From Anaerolinea thermolimosa (GTDB lineage Bacteria; Chloroflexota; Anaerolineae; Anaerolineales; Anaerolineaceae), in contig NZ_DF967965.1 in the NCBI RefSeq assembly GCF_001050195.2, positions 2,376,808-2,440,807 on the forward strand: a stretch of DNA of 64,000 nt, written 5' to 3'. Positions 34,316 to 43,339 of this stretch are shown one piece after another (the first letter of the stretch is position 1; each line of letters begins with the position of its first letter). The position numbers and the translations under genes are program-made. The notes under the pieces are model-generated. The model was not told the DNA's origin. It ran no database searches and worked only from the letters and a program-made list of their open reading frames with translations.

Positions 34316-35215
34316 ATGAATCAAAGTAAAGGTTTTATTCCAGGCTTTAAAGATTTCCAGCATGTAACCGTATCCGTCAGTAATGTAGACCGGGCACTGG
34401 CCTTTTACCGTGACCTGCTCGGCTTCCCCGTTTTAGGGCGTCTGTATTACCCCAATCAGGTAGGTCTGGTCATCGACTTCCTCGATATTGGCAACAATGG
34501 GATTCTCGAAATTTTCAGCTTCAAGGTACCTACCAAACCTGCCGAATGGATACCGGATGATTTACAACTTGGGATGCGCCATATTGCCTTTAAAGTGCAG
34601 GACGTAGATACCACCTCTGCCCGTCTCAAGGCAGCCGGTGTTGAGTTCACCCTTGAGCCAACCGACGCCACTGGCGGAGTGCGCATTGCATTTTTCAAAG
34701 ACCCCGACGGCACCCTGCTGGAAATCATCCAGGGCGACCTGACGTACCACGTTCCCGGGCAGGCCCCCCTCCCCACCCCACCCGCAAGCGGGGCGCCCGC
34801 CGGCAGTGAACTGTGTTACGATCACGTCACCCTGACTGTATCTAACCTGGACAAAGCTCTGGCCTTCTATCAGGGCATTCTCGGGTTCCCGGTGCTGGGT
34901 CAGTTGAACATGAACGATGATCGTGGGTTTGTCATCACCTATCTCCAGTTTGGCAATTCAGTGCTCGAGCTCTTCTCCTTTACCAAACCCACCATCGACC
35001 ACACCTGGAATCCTGACGAGACCGTTCTCGGCCTGAAACATATTGGCATGCTGGTGGATGATGTCTTTGCCGTGGCCGACCGCCTTAAATCGGCCGGTGT
35101 TCGCATCATCTACCCACCCAACCACGCTCTGGGAGGGGTAGATACCTGCTTCTTTGCCGACCCGGACGGAAATGCCCTGGAGCTGATTAACGGGACCTGC
35201 ACGTATGACGAATAA
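34316..35215 (+). CDS. Double VOC (glyoxalase/dioxygenase-like) protein
   Basis: A protein of 299 residues with two VOC modules (about 8-145 and 168-297) joined by a Pro-rich linker. Each shows the pattern FQHVTVSVSNVDRALAFYRD or YDHVTLTVSNLDKALAFYQG and ends in a DPDG(T/N) box with Glu (DGTLLEIIQG, DGNALELING), giving His and Glu metal-ligand candidates. VOC enzymes are metal-dependent isomerases, lyases or epimerases. Within a sugar operon an isomerase or epimerase role on a sugar intermediate is possible. CGGAGG precedes the ATG at 34316. Confidence 0.85.
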   Translation: MNQSKGFIPGFKDFQHVTVSVSNVDRALAFYRDLLGFPVLGRLYYPNQVGLVIDFLDIGNNGILEIFSFKVPTKPAEWIPDDLQLGMRHIAFKVQDVDTTSARLKAAGVEFTLEPTDATGGVRIAFFKDPDGTLLEIIQGDLTYHVPGQAPLPTPPASGAPAGSELCYDHVTLTVSNLDKALAFYQGILGFPVLGQLNMNDDRGFVITYLQFGNSVLELFSFTKPTIDHTWNPDETVLGLKHIGMLVDDVFAVADRLKSAGVRIIYPPNHALGGVDTCFFADPDGNALELINGTCTYDE

Positions 35216-36251
35216 ACCACCCTTCCAACGCCCTCTGCGTGTTGGGCTGGTAGGCACAGGCATCGGCTCATTGCATGCCGCCGGAATTGCCCGGATGCCT
35301 CAGCTTGCCACCCTGGCGGCCATTTGCGGACTCGATGCCGCCGCTGTCAATGCCCTGGCCACGCGTTACGGGGTAGAAAAAACCACCTCGCGTTACGAAG
35401 ATTTATTGAGTGATCCATCCCTTGACGTCATTGATCTGTGTGTTCCTCACGATGAGCACATGCCCATGGCCATAGCCGCCGCCCGGGCCGGGAAACATAT
35501 CCTCATCGAAAAACCTCTGGCCCGCACCCTGGAAGAAGCCGATGCCATCCTCGAAGCCGTGCAAAACGCCGGTGTAACCCTGATGATGGGACATAACCAG
35601 CGCTACTATGCCCATCACGCCAGGGCCAAAGCATTGATCGATGCCGGGGTCATCGGCAAGCCCTATCTGATCGTAGCCTCAGTTCATGTGCATGGACAGA
35701 TCGATGGATTTCGCCGCTTTCTCAAACATGCCGGGGGTGGCACCCTGATCGATTCGGGAGTTCACCGCTTTGACCTCATCCGCTGGATCATGGGTGAAGT
35801 TGAGACCGTCTTTGCTCAGACGGGGCGCTTCCTCCAGATGCAAATGGAAGGGGAAGACTGTGCCGTAGTCACTCTCCGTTTTCGCAGTGGTGCCATCGGG
35901 AGCTTCTCATGCAGCTGGAGTGCCAAAGGCCCCGCACCGGAAGAAACATTGCAAATCTTTGGCCCTTACGGTTCGATCTACACTGAAGACCATACCCGCA
36001 CCTTACGCCTCTTTACCGAAAGACCCACCCCCGAGTTGGAAGACGTACGGCAGTTCGTCTTCCCGGTTGATCAGGCCGAGTCGATCCGCCGCATGCTCGA
36101 AGCGCACTTTACCCACCTGCAACAGGGATTGCCCCCTCCGATCACCGGAATGGACGGACGCGCTTCTCTTGAGCTCAGTATGGCATCCTATCGATCGGCT
36201 CAAACCGGCCAGCCCGTTCATCTTCCTCTGCAGGGAGAAAACCAGAGATGA
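35205..36251 (+). CDS. Gfo/Idh/MocA-family oxidoreductase (first of two)
   Basis: A protein of 348 residues. It has an N-terminal NAD(P)-binding fold (LRVGLVGTGIGSLHAAGIARM) with the hallmark EKPLA (HILIEKPLARTLEEADAI) and a C-terminal substrate domain containing GGGTLIDSGVHRFDLIRWI, the GG..D..H motif of sugar dehydrogenases. It starts 11 bases inside the VOC gene. These enzymes oxidise sugars or inositols at one carbon; paired with the next gene it may perform reversible oxidation during glycoside cleavage. Confidence 0.9.
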   Translation: MTNKPPFQRPLRVGLVGTGIGSLHAAGIARMPQLATLAAICGLDAAAVNALATRYGVEKTTSRYEDLLSDPSLDVIDLCVPHDEHMPMAIAAARAGKHILIEKPLARTLEEADAILEAVQNAGVTLMMGHNQRYYAHHARAKALIDAGVIGKPYLIVASVHVHGQIDGFRRFLKHAGGGTLIDSGVHRFDLIRWIMGEVETVFAQTGRFLQMQMEGEDCAVVTLRFRSGAIGSFSCSWSAKGPAPEETLQIFGPYGSIYTEDHTRTLRLFTERPTPELEDVRQFVFPVDQAESIRRMLEAHFTHLQQGLPPPITGMDGRASLELSMASYRSAQTGQPVHLPLQGENQR

Positions 36252-37285
36252 GCCCGATGCGCGTTGCGGTCATTGGCGCCGGACAAATTGCCCAGCGCGG
36301 CCATTTACCAGGGCTTCTGGAAGCCGGTGCTGAAATTACCGCCCTGTGCGATAATTCTCACCCTCAGCTTGAAGAGATCGGCGCAACTTATCATGTTCGC
36401 CAGGTCTATCGTGACTGGCGCGCCATGCTGGATGCCGGTGGATTCGAAGCCGTCACCATTTGCACTCCACCTTTCCTCCACGCCGAAATGGCCATAGAAT
36501 GTGCCCGTAGAGGGTTACATGTGCTGGTAGAAAAGCCCATGGCTGTAAGCCTCGAACAATGCGATCAAATGATCGCCGCTTCTGAACAGGCTGGAACGAT
36601 TTTAATGATCTCCCATAACCAGCGCTTTATGGCGGCCCATCGTCTGGCTAAAGAAATTCTCGATGCCGGCCTCCTCGGTCGACTCTATCTGGCGCACGGG
36701 GTTTTTGGTCACGGCGGCCCGGAAATTTGGAGCCCTTCCCAGCAGTGGTACTTCCGGCCTGATCGTGCTGGCGCGGGAGTGATCGCCGATTTAGGTTATC
36801 ATAAACTCGATCTGGTGCGCTGGCTCACCGGCCAGGAAATCACCGCAGTTGGGGCCCTGGGAGCTACCTTCGAAAAGCAAACCTCCCTCGAGGACTCTGC
36901 GGTGATGATCGTTCATCTTTCGGGAAATACCCTCGCCACCATCCAGGTAAGCTGGGTGTTCAGGCCCGACTGGGAAAACAGCCTGGTCCTTCGGGGAGAA
37001 CGGGGCGTGCTTTTCATCCCCACAGAGGCTTCGCAACCCCTGCGGCTATCGTACAGGTCTTCTTCGGGGCAAGTCATCGAAAGCACCCATCGTTGCGCTT
37101 CAAGCGATACCTCCGGCTGGTTCGGAGCCATCCGGGCATTTCTCACCGCTATCGAAACAGGGGCACCTGCCCCCATTGACGGAAAAGAAGGACGTGCGGT
37201 CATGGCAGCAGTCCTGGCTGCCACGCGTTCCATCCAAAAACAGACTCTTATTCCTGTCACTGAGGTAGAAACCATCCATGACTGA
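36248..37285 (+). CDS. Gfo/Idh/MocA-family oxidoreductase (second of two)
   Basis: A protein of 345 residues, same fold as its neighbour: MRVAVIGAGQIAQRGHLPGL for NAD(P) binding, LVEKPMAVSLEQCDQM, and GAGVIADLGYHKLDLVRWLTG for the catalytic Asp/His/Lys region. ATGA overlap with the previous gene shows coupling. The two are diverged paralogues, probably oxidising and reducing successive intermediates. Confidence 0.9.
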   Translation: MSPMRVAVIGAGQIAQRGHLPGLLEAGAEITALCDNSHPQLEEIGATYHVRQVYRDWRAMLDAGGFEAVTICTPPFLHAEMAIECARRGLHVLVEKPMAVSLEQCDQMIAASEQAGTILMISHNQRFMAAHRLAKEILDAGLLGRLYLAHGVFGHGGPEIWSPSQQWYFRPDRAGAGVIADLGYHKLDLVRWLTGQEITAVGALGATFEKQTSLEDSAVMIVHLSGNTLATIQVSWVFRPDWENSLVLRGERGVLFIPTEASQPLRLSYRSSSGQVIESTHRCASSDTSGWFGAIRAFLTAIETGAPAPIDGKEGRAVMAAVLAATRSIQKQTLIPVTEVETIHD

Positions 37286-38624
37286 CAATCGTTTTCCAAA
37301 AGGTTTCATCTGGGGAACCGCTACGGCGTCTTTTCAAATTGAAGGTGCCACCCGCGAAGATGGCCGGGGCGAATCCATCTGGGACCGCTTCTGCGCCACG
37401 CCGGGCAAAATTGTCACGGGCGAAACTGGTGATCCCGCCTGCGACTCCTATCATCGTTACCCCGAAGACATTGCCCTGATGAAGGCTATGTCGCTTAACG
37501 GTTATCGCTTTTCAATTGCCTGGCCTCGTGTCATCCCTGATGGAGACGGCAAAGTTTGTCAGGCCGGGCTTGACTACTACGATCGCGTGGTAGACGCCCT
37601 CCTGAGGGAGAATATCGAGCCCTTTGTCACCCTGTACCACTGGGATCTGCCCCAGGCACTGCAGGATCGCGGCGGCTGGGGTAATCGCGCCACGGTCGAC
37701 GCATACGCCCGTTATGTAGATATCGTGGTTTCTCGCCTGGGCGACCGCGTCAAGTACTGGATGACCCATAACGAACCCTGGTGCGTCTCCATCCTGAGCC
37801 ATGAGCTCGGTGAACACGCCCCCGGCCTGAAGGATCGAAAACTGGCCCTCCAGGTGGCCCACCATCTCCTCGTTTCTCACGGTCTGGCCGTGCCCATTAT
37901 CCGTCAGCATTGTAAAGATGCGCAGGTTGGCATCGTGTTGAACTTTTCTCCCGCTTACCCGGCCACCGATAGCCTGGCCGACCAGATTCTCACCCGGCAG
38001 CACCATGCCCGCTTTAACCTCTGGTTCCTCGACCCCATCGCCGGGCGCGGCTACCCGCAAGATGCCTGGGAAGGATACGGAGCCGATGTGCCATCCGTAC
38101 AGCCTGATGACATGCAGATCATCGCCGCTCCCATTGATTTCCTGGGGGTCAATTTCTACAGCCGGGCGGTCTGCCACGATCCGGCTGGAGGCGAGGGTTC
38201 CAGGGTGCTCAATGTACGCAGTAAAACCGAGGCCACCGACCGGGATTGGGAAATTTACCCTCAGGCGCTCTACGACTTATTGATCTGGATCCATAACGGA
38301 TATAACTTCAGGGATATTTATATAACCGAGAACGGCGCCTCGTACAACGATGTAATCTCTCCGGATGGGAAAGTGCACGATCCCAAACGCATTGACTACC
38401 TGAAACGCCATCTGGCCATTGCCCTGCGGGCCATCGAAGCGGGGGTTCCATTGCGCGGTTATTTCTGCTGGAGTTTGATGGATAACTTCGAATGGGCTAT
38501 GGGCACCAGCAGTCGCTTCGGTCTGGCCTACACCGATTTCACCACCCAGAAGCGCATTCTCAAGGATAGCGGTCTCTGGTTTGGTGAAGTGGCACGAGCC
38601 AATGCCTTAATCGACCATCCCTGA
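37278..38624 (+). CDS. bglA: GH1 beta-glucosidase
   Basis: A protein of 448 residues, standard for GH1. The N-terminal signature FIWGTATASFQIEGATREDG is followed by the acid/base Glu in MTHNEPWC and the nucleophile Glu in YITENGASYND. It is cytoplasmic (no signal peptide) and hydrolyses imported beta-glucosides or galactosides. It is the last gene of the operon (8-base overlap with the previous gene). No clear terminator is seen before the TPP riboswitch 84 bases downstream. Confidence 0.95.
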   Translation: MTDNRFPKGFIWGTATASFQIEGATREDGRGESIWDRFCATPGKIVTGETGDPACDSYHRYPEDIALMKAMSLNGYRFSIAWPRVIPDGDGKVCQAGLDYYDRVVDALLRENIEPFVTLYHWDLPQALQDRGGWGNRATVDAYARYVDIVVSRLGDRVKYWMTHNEPWCVSILSHELGEHAPGLKDRKLALQVAHHLLVSHGLAVPIIRQHCKDAQVGIVLNFSPAYPATDSLADQILTRQHHARFNLWFLDPIAGRGYPQDAWEGYGADVPSVQPDDMQIIAAPIDFLGVNFYSRAVCHDPAGGEGSRVLNVRSKTEATDRDWEIYPQALYDLLIWIHNGYNFRDIYITENGASYNDVISPDGKVHDPKRIDYLKRHLAIALRAIEAGVPLRGYFCWSLMDNFEWAMGTSSRFGLAYTDFTTQKRILKDSGLWFGEVARANALIDHP

Positions 38625-38707
38625 TCGTATCCTCTTCGGAGAAACATTCAGCCAGCCCAAACATTGACGTAGAAACACGTTCACCATATAATAACGTCAA
38701 CAATTCA

Positions 38708-38790
38708 ACGGGGAGCCCGTAGGACGGGCTGAGAGGAGGGTAGCTACCCTCGACCCGCAGAACCTGATCCGGGTAATGCCGGCGGAGGGA
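38708..38790 (+). ncRNA. TPP (thiamine pyrophosphate) riboswitch aptamer
   Basis: All conserved blocks of the THI element are visible: ACGGGGAGCCC at the 5' end, GGGCTGAGAGG (the CUGAGA core), the variable P3 arm, then ACCTGATCCGGGTAATGCCGG and GCGGAGGGA. It precedes thiN-thiB-thiP, which fits thiamine salvage. A terminator hairpin follows 17 bases later, so it is an OFF switch that binds TPP. Confidence 0.97.
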
Positions 38791-38807
38791 AAACAGCCAG
38801 ACCTTTT

Positions 38808-38835
38808 AAAGACCCTCCCCGGCGGAGGGTCTTTT
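38808..38835 (+). terminator. TPP-controlled terminator that also holds the thiN ribosome binding site
   Basis: AAAGACCCTCC (38808-38818) pairs with GGAGGGTCTTT (38824-38834) around CCGGC, followed by T residues. The GGAGGG in the 3' arm is 8 bases before the thiN ATG and is the only Shine-Dalgarno there. The nonamer GGCGGAGGG occurs both at the aptamer 3' end (38781-38789) and here (38821-38829), so the CCCTCC arm can pair with either copy. This suggests mutually exclusive antiterminator and terminator. Confidence 0.85.
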
Positions 38836-38837
38836 GT

Positions 38838-39494
38838 ATGTCACCGAAACGTGCTTTAATTTTTGCCAACGGCCAGCTTCCAGATTTATCTGCCGCTGCC
38901 GCTCTGATACAGCCAGATGATCTGCTCATCGCCGCAGATGGCGGGGCGCATACCCTTCTGGCGCTGGGAAAAACGCCACATGCCATCATCGGTGATCTGG
39001 ACAGCCTGCTTCCCAGAGAAGCCTCCTCCCTGCAACAAGCCGGAGCCTTAATCCTCCGGTATCCACCCGAAAAAGATGAAACAGACCTCGAACTGGCCCT
39101 TCAGTACGCCCTGCAACAGGGGTGTACTACCATACGGGTAGTTGGAGGGCTGGGCGGGAGAATTGATCAGACCCTGGCCAATATCTTCCTGCTCGCCTCA
39201 CCCGCGCTCTCTGCGACCGATATTCGCCTCGATGATGGTCGGGAGGAGGTTTTCCTCATTCGTTCCGCCGCCATTCTTCATGGTAGTGGAGGCGATACGG
39301 TCTCTCTCTTACCCCTTGGCAGCCCGGCCAGAGGAGTAACCACTGGCGGCCTGCGTTACCCCCTCAAAGATGAAAACCTCTGGCCCGATCGCTCACGGGG
39401 TGTAAGTAATGAAATGACGGAAGATGAAGCTTTTGTTCGCCTCAGTGAAGGAATCCTGATCTGTATTCATACCAGAAAGGCAGGTAACTTATGA
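38838..39494 (+). CDS. thiN: Thiamine pyrophosphokinase
   Basis: A protein of 218 residues. ADGGAHTLLALGKTPHAIIGDLDS is the family signature, followed by DETDLELALQYAL and the GGLGGRIDQTLAN motif. It transfers pyrophosphate from ATP to thiamine, making TPP. As first gene after the TPP riboswitch it closes a feedback loop: its product represses its own expression. Normal length for the family. Confidence 0.93.
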   Translation: MSPKRALIFANGQLPDLSAAAALIQPDDLLIAADGGAHTLLALGKTPHAIIGDLDSLLPREASSLQQAGALILRYPPEKDETDLELALQYALQQGCTTIRVVGGLGGRIDQTLANIFLLASPALSATDIRLDDGREEVFLIRSAAILHGSGGDTVSLLPLGSPARGVTTGGLRYPLKDENLWPDRSRGVSNEMTEDEAFVRLSEGILICIHTRKAGNL

Positions 39495-40678
39495 ACCCCT
39501 TATTTGTATCCAAGATTCACCCCACCAGGGCCACCCGCCGAAGCCCCCGGTCAGGATGGATGATCCTGGCATTGATTTTCATCCTGTTGAGCGCCTGCGC
39601 CCCGGCAGCACCCACCACTGCTGTTCCAGCCTCAACTTCCATCTCACCAACACCCACGGCAGTTCCATTCTCAACTGCTACTCCACCAGAACCCACCCCG
39701 GCTGAGCCAGTGGAACTCGTCGTCATGACCCATGATTCCTTTGCCGTGACCGAGTCCCTCATTCGAGAATTTGAGCAGACCCACAATGCCAGAATCACCT
39801 TCCTCAAGAGTGGTGACACCGGCAGTGCTCTGAATCGCGCCATCCTCACCAAAGAGTCACCTCAGGCTGATGTATTCTACGGTGTTGATAACACCTTCTT
39901 ATCACGTGCGCTGGACGAGGGCATTTTTGAGCCTTACGACTCGCCCAAACTCACCCAGATCCCCGATCAATTCAAACTGGACGCCTCCCACCGTGCTCTC
40001 CCGGTCGATTATGGCGACGTTTGCATCAATTACGACAAAACCTATTTTGCCAGCAAAGGCCTGGCTGTGCCTCAATCTCTGGAAGACCTCACCCGCCCGG
40101 AATATCACGGGTTATTAGTGGTAGAAAATCCCGCTACATCATCGCCAGGGCTGGCCTTTTTACTGGCAACCGTGGCTCACTTTGGAGAAGGCACCTACCT
40201 CGATTACTGGGCCAGCCTTCGCAACAACGGCCTAGTCGTAGTCAATGACTGGGAGACTGCCTACTATACCAATTTCAGTGCGTCTTCGGGTAAGGGCCCT
40301 CAGCCAATGGTAGTTTCGTACGCTTCCAGCCCGGCCGCGGAGGTCATCTTTGCCGAAAGTCCGCTCAGCGAAGCTCCCACTGCTTCAATCCTCGCCCCCG
40401 ACACCTGCTTCCGGCAGATTGAGTTCGTAGGGATTCTCAAGGGAACTGCAAAACGCGCCCTGGCCGAGCAATTTGTCGATTTCATGCTCGATGTTCCCTT
40501 CCAGGAAGACATTCCCCTGCAGATGTTTGTCTACCCCGTCAACAGCCAGGCAAAACTGCCGGAAGAATTTCTCAAATATGCACAGGTGCCTGAAAAACCC
40601 GCTTCGCTTGATCCCGCGCTGATCGCCAGCAAGCGGGAAGAATGGCTGAAAGCCTGGAACGAGACGGTGCTGCGGTGA
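39491..40678 (+). CDS. thiB: Thiamine ABC transporter substrate-binding lipoprotein
   Basis: A protein of 395 residues. The signal peptide ends in a lipobox (LLSACAP), followed by a Thr/Pro linker and a binding-protein fold: ELVVMTHDSFAVTESLI, FYGVDNTFLSRALDEGIFEPY, ALPVDYGDVCINYDK and NPATSSPGLAFLLATV, all characteristic of ThiB/TbpA. Overlaps thiN by 4 bases. It captures thiamine (or its phosphates) outside the cell and delivers it to ThiP. Confidence 0.93.
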   Translation: MNPLFVSKIHPTRATRRSPRSGWMILALIFILLSACAPAAPTTAVPASTSISPTPTAVPFSTATPPEPTPAEPVELVVMTHDSFAVTESLIREFEQTHNARITFLKSGDTGSALNRAILTKESPQADVFYGVDNTFLSRALDEGIFEPYDSPKLTQIPDQFKLDASHRALPVDYGDVCINYDKTYFASKGLAVPQSLEDLTRPEYHGLLVVENPATSSPGLAFLLATVAHFGEGTYLDYWASLRNNGLVVVNDWETAYYTNFSASSGKGPQPMVVSYASSPAAEVIFAESPLSEAPTASILAPDTCFRQIEFVGILKGTAKRALAEQFVDFMLDVPFQEDIPLQMFVYPVNSQAKLPEEFLKYAQVPEKPASLDPALIASKREEWLKAWNETVLR

Positions 40679-42366
40679 CCCATTCACGCGGGAAGGCCGC
40701 TGAAGCACTCCTTTTTCTGCTCCTCTGGCTGCTGCCAGCGGCCTTCCTGTCAGTGTTTTTCGTTCTGCCTCTGGGGCGCATCTTTGCGCTGACGTTTGGC
40801 GCATTTATCGATCAGGCCTCTTCGCTCCAGGAGCTCTGGCAGGCAGTGCGCCGCCCGCTGGGGTTTACATTCTATCAGGCCATCCTTTCCACCCTGTTAA
40901 CTCTGCTCATGGGGCTTCCCATGGCCTTCGTCTTTGGACGCTACCACTTCAGGGGGCGCCGTTTACTTCGCGTCCTTTCTACCCTGCCCTTCATCCTCCC
41001 AACGGTGGTCGTCGCCGCCGGGTTCAATGCCCTGTTAGGCCCGCGCGGCTGGCTGAACCTCCTCTTCATGGACTGGTTCAACCTCTCTCAACCACCCATC
41101 CTTTTTCTCAACACCCTTTCAGCCATCCTCACGGCACATGTCTTTTACAATCTGACAATCGTCCTGCGAGTAGTAGGTGGGGCATGGGAAAATCTCGATC
41201 CGCGCCTGGAGCAGGCTGCTCGGACTCTGGGAGCCTCGGAATGGCGTGCCTTCTGGGAAGTTACCTTCCCTATTTTGCGTCCCTCCATCCTGGCGGCCAC
41301 TCTGCTCGTATTCCTGTTCGATTTTTCCAGCTTTGGGGTCATTCTGCTCATGGGTGGTCCGCGGTTTGCCACCCTGGAAGTGGAAATCTATATTCAGGCG
41401 CTTCAACTGCTTAACCTGCCTCTGGCCGGGGTGCTTTCGGCCATCCAACTCCTCTGCACCCTGCTCATCACCCTGGCTCATCACCGCCTCACGGGTGGCC
41501 AGCAGGTGCAACTTACACCTCGCCTCAAGGGTGAGGGCCTTCGCCCGGCCCGAAAATGGGCCGAGAAACTGGCCGTCACAGCGCTGCTGATCACCCTTAC
41601 TGCCTTCATCCTTTCTCCGCTCACCGCGCTGAGCGTTCGCTCGGTCACCCGGCTGGAGGCCAACCGGGGGGAGCGTGGAGCGGTTCAGACCGGTCTCACC
41701 CTGGATTATTATCGAGAACTTTTCATTAACCGGCGCCAGTCATTGTTTTACGTTCCACCGGTCGCCGCCGCCAGAAATTCTCTGGTTTACGCGCTTGAAA
41801 CCATCGCGCTTTCACTCGGGCTCGGGCTTCCGGCTGCCTATGCTCTCAACCGCGGGGGGAGTGCCCGTCGCTGGCTGGACGCACTGCTCATGTTGCCTCT
41901 GGGAGCTTCAGCCGTGACACTGGGGCTGGGGTATGTCCTCACCTTCAACCGCCCACCGCTGGAAGTTCGTTCCTTCCCTCTGTTGATCCCCATGGCTCAC
42001 AGTCTGGTAGCTCTGCCTTTTGTAGTTCGCACCCTGCGACCGGCCATCTCAGCCATTCCACCCAGCCTCTCCCAGGCCGCCCGCACCCTTGGTGCCCCAC
42101 CGGCCCGTGCCTGGCTGGAGGTCGATCTTCCTATCCTCTCCCGGCCCCTGCTTGCCGCTACAGTGTTCTCTTTCACGGTTTCTCTGGGAGAATTTGGGGC
42201 AACTTCTCTGCTTGCCCGCCCCGAGTTTCCCACCCTGCCCATTGCCATCTATCGCTTTCTTTCTCAGCCAGGGGCCCTTAATTACGGACAAGCCATGGCC
42301 ATGGCAACCCTGCTCATGCTTCTCTGTGGCATCTGCGTTTTCCTGATCGAGAAAATCACCGTATAA
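40675..42366 (+). CDS. thiP: Thiamine ABC transporter permease (fused, two-domain)
   Basis: A protein of about 563 residues with about 12 membrane segments: two permease domains fused, as in ThiP/FbpB proteins. EAA loops are seen in both halves (LEQAARTLGASEWRAFWEV and LSQAARTLGAPPARAWLEV). The GTG at 40675 shares GTGA with the thiB stop and is preferred; an ATG at 40642 is also in frame. No ThiQ ATPase gene follows, so the ATPase must come from elsewhere. Confidence 0.9.
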   Translation: MTHSRGKAAEALLFLLLWLLPAAFLSVFFVLPLGRIFALTFGAFIDQASSLQELWQAVRRPLGFTFYQAILSTLLTLLMGLPMAFVFGRYHFRGRRLLRVLSTLPFILPTVVVAAGFNALLGPRGWLNLLFMDWFNLSQPPILFLNTLSAILTAHVFYNLTIVLRVVGGAWENLDPRLEQAARTLGASEWRAFWEVTFPILRPSILAATLLVFLFDFSSFGVILLMGGPRFATLEVEIYIQALQLLNLPLAGVLSAIQLLCTLLITLAHHRLTGGQQVQLTPRLKGEGLRPARKWAEKLAVTALLITLTAFILSPLTALSVRSVTRLEANRGERGAVQTGLTLDYYRELFINRRQSLFYVPPVAAARNSLVYALETIALSLGLGLPAAYALNRGGSARRWLDALLMLPLGASAVTLGLGYVLTFNRPPLEVRSFPLLIPMAHSLVALPFVVRTLRPAISAIPPSLSQAARTLGAPPARAWLEVDLPILSRPLLAATVFSFTVSLGEFGATSLLARPEFPTLPIAIYRFLSQPGALNYGQAMAMATLLMLLCGICVFLIEKITV

Positions 42367-42407
42367 TCTGCATTCATGGAATTTTTCGATGCGGAGAACA
42401 AAAGTGT

Positions 42408-43175
42408 ATGCCTGCCTGGATAACGGGCTGGGATGGCTTATTCTGGTTGCTGGTCTTTGTTAGCCTGTTGTTGTTCGTTCAACGCAGGTTGCACTTCGAG
42501 TTGCAGGCGGTTTTCCTCATTCTCACCCGGCGTCGAGAAACAGCTCTGGGGCTGTTTGCCTTGCTCTTCTTCCCGGGGGTCTTCCTGCACGAAGCCAGCC
42601 ATTACCTCATGGCGCGGCTCCTTGGGGTACGTACAGGGCGGTTTTCACTTTTACCGCGCGTCATTTCAGATGGGCAGTTGCAACTCGGTTTTGTTGAAAC
42701 CGCTTCCGCCGACCCACTCCGCGATGCCTTAATCGGTGCTGCACCTCTCCTGAGCGGGGGCGCTGTGATTGCCTTTCTGGGTCTCCACCGGCTGGGGTTG
42801 CTCCCGCTGGCAACTTATTTCCTCGCCCGGGACTGGAACGGGCTCTTCAAGGCCTGTTCCTCTCTGCCAGAATTACCTGATTTTTGGGTCTGGTTCTATC
42901 TGGCCTTTGCCATCAGCACCACCATGCTCCCCTCCGCCGCCGACCGGCGCGCCTGGCTCCCTTTAGGGCTGGTATTGTTGGCCCTCATCGCACTTGCCCT
43001 TTTAGCAGGCGCCGGCCCCTGGATGATTGAACACCTGGCTGCCTGGCTCAACCAGGTGTTCCGCGCTCTGGCTGTTGTGTTTGGCATCAGCCTTGTCCTT
43101 CATCTCACCCTGTGGCTCCCTCTGCGGCTCCTGCGCGGTCTGCTCGTGTTTGTCCCATATCTGGTTGGTTTTTGA
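42408..43175 (+). CDS. Membrane zinc metallopeptidase-like protein (M50-like)
   Basis: A protein of 255 residues with about six hydrophobic segments. The motif HEASH (residues 61-65, FLHEASHYLMARLLG) is an HExxH zinc site inside or beside a membrane helix, as in M50 intramembrane proteases. No clear downstream LDG motif is seen, so it is a divergent member. A GGAG lies 11 bases before the ATG, and a perfect TATAAT sits at 42362-42367. Role and substrate unknown. Confidence 0.7.
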   Translation: MPAWITGWDGLFWLLVFVSLLLFVQRRLHFELQAVFLILTRRRETALGLFALLFFPGVFLHEASHYLMARLLGVRTGRFSLLPRVISDGQLQLGFVETASADPLRDALIGAAPLLSGGAVIAFLGLHRLGLLPLATYFLARDWNGLFKACSSLPELPDFWVWFYLAFAISTTMLPSAADRRAWLPLGLVLLALIALALLAGAGPWMIEHLAAWLNQVFRALAVVFGISLVLHLTLWLPLRLLRGLLVFVPYLVGF

Positions 43176-43182
43176 TTGCTTG

Positions 43183-43235
43183 CCACATATGGTGATAAAA
43201 AGTTGTAAATCAGGTGGATTTGCCCCCATATGTGG
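43183..43235. repeat. Inverted repeat CCACATATGG before moaA
   Basis: CCACATATGG (43183-43192) and its exact reverse complement CCATATGTGG (43226-43235) are 33 bases apart in the gap between the peptidase gene and moaA. The pair could be two operator half-sites or a long hairpin. No known molybdenum-cofactor riboswitch consensus is present. Confidence 0.55.
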
Positions 43236-43339
43236 GGTTTCAAAAGTCGCCCACCATTTTTGGGACAGACACGTCTGCTCTGCCAGCTCACCGGTACCCG
43301 GCTTCGGTGATACAATAATTTTCTGGAGACAATCAAACT

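Noticed and set aside
43236-43339. Possible molybdenum-cofactor riboswitch before moaA
   Set aside because: Two small hairpins are visible, but the conserved Moco-motif blocks and size are lacking.
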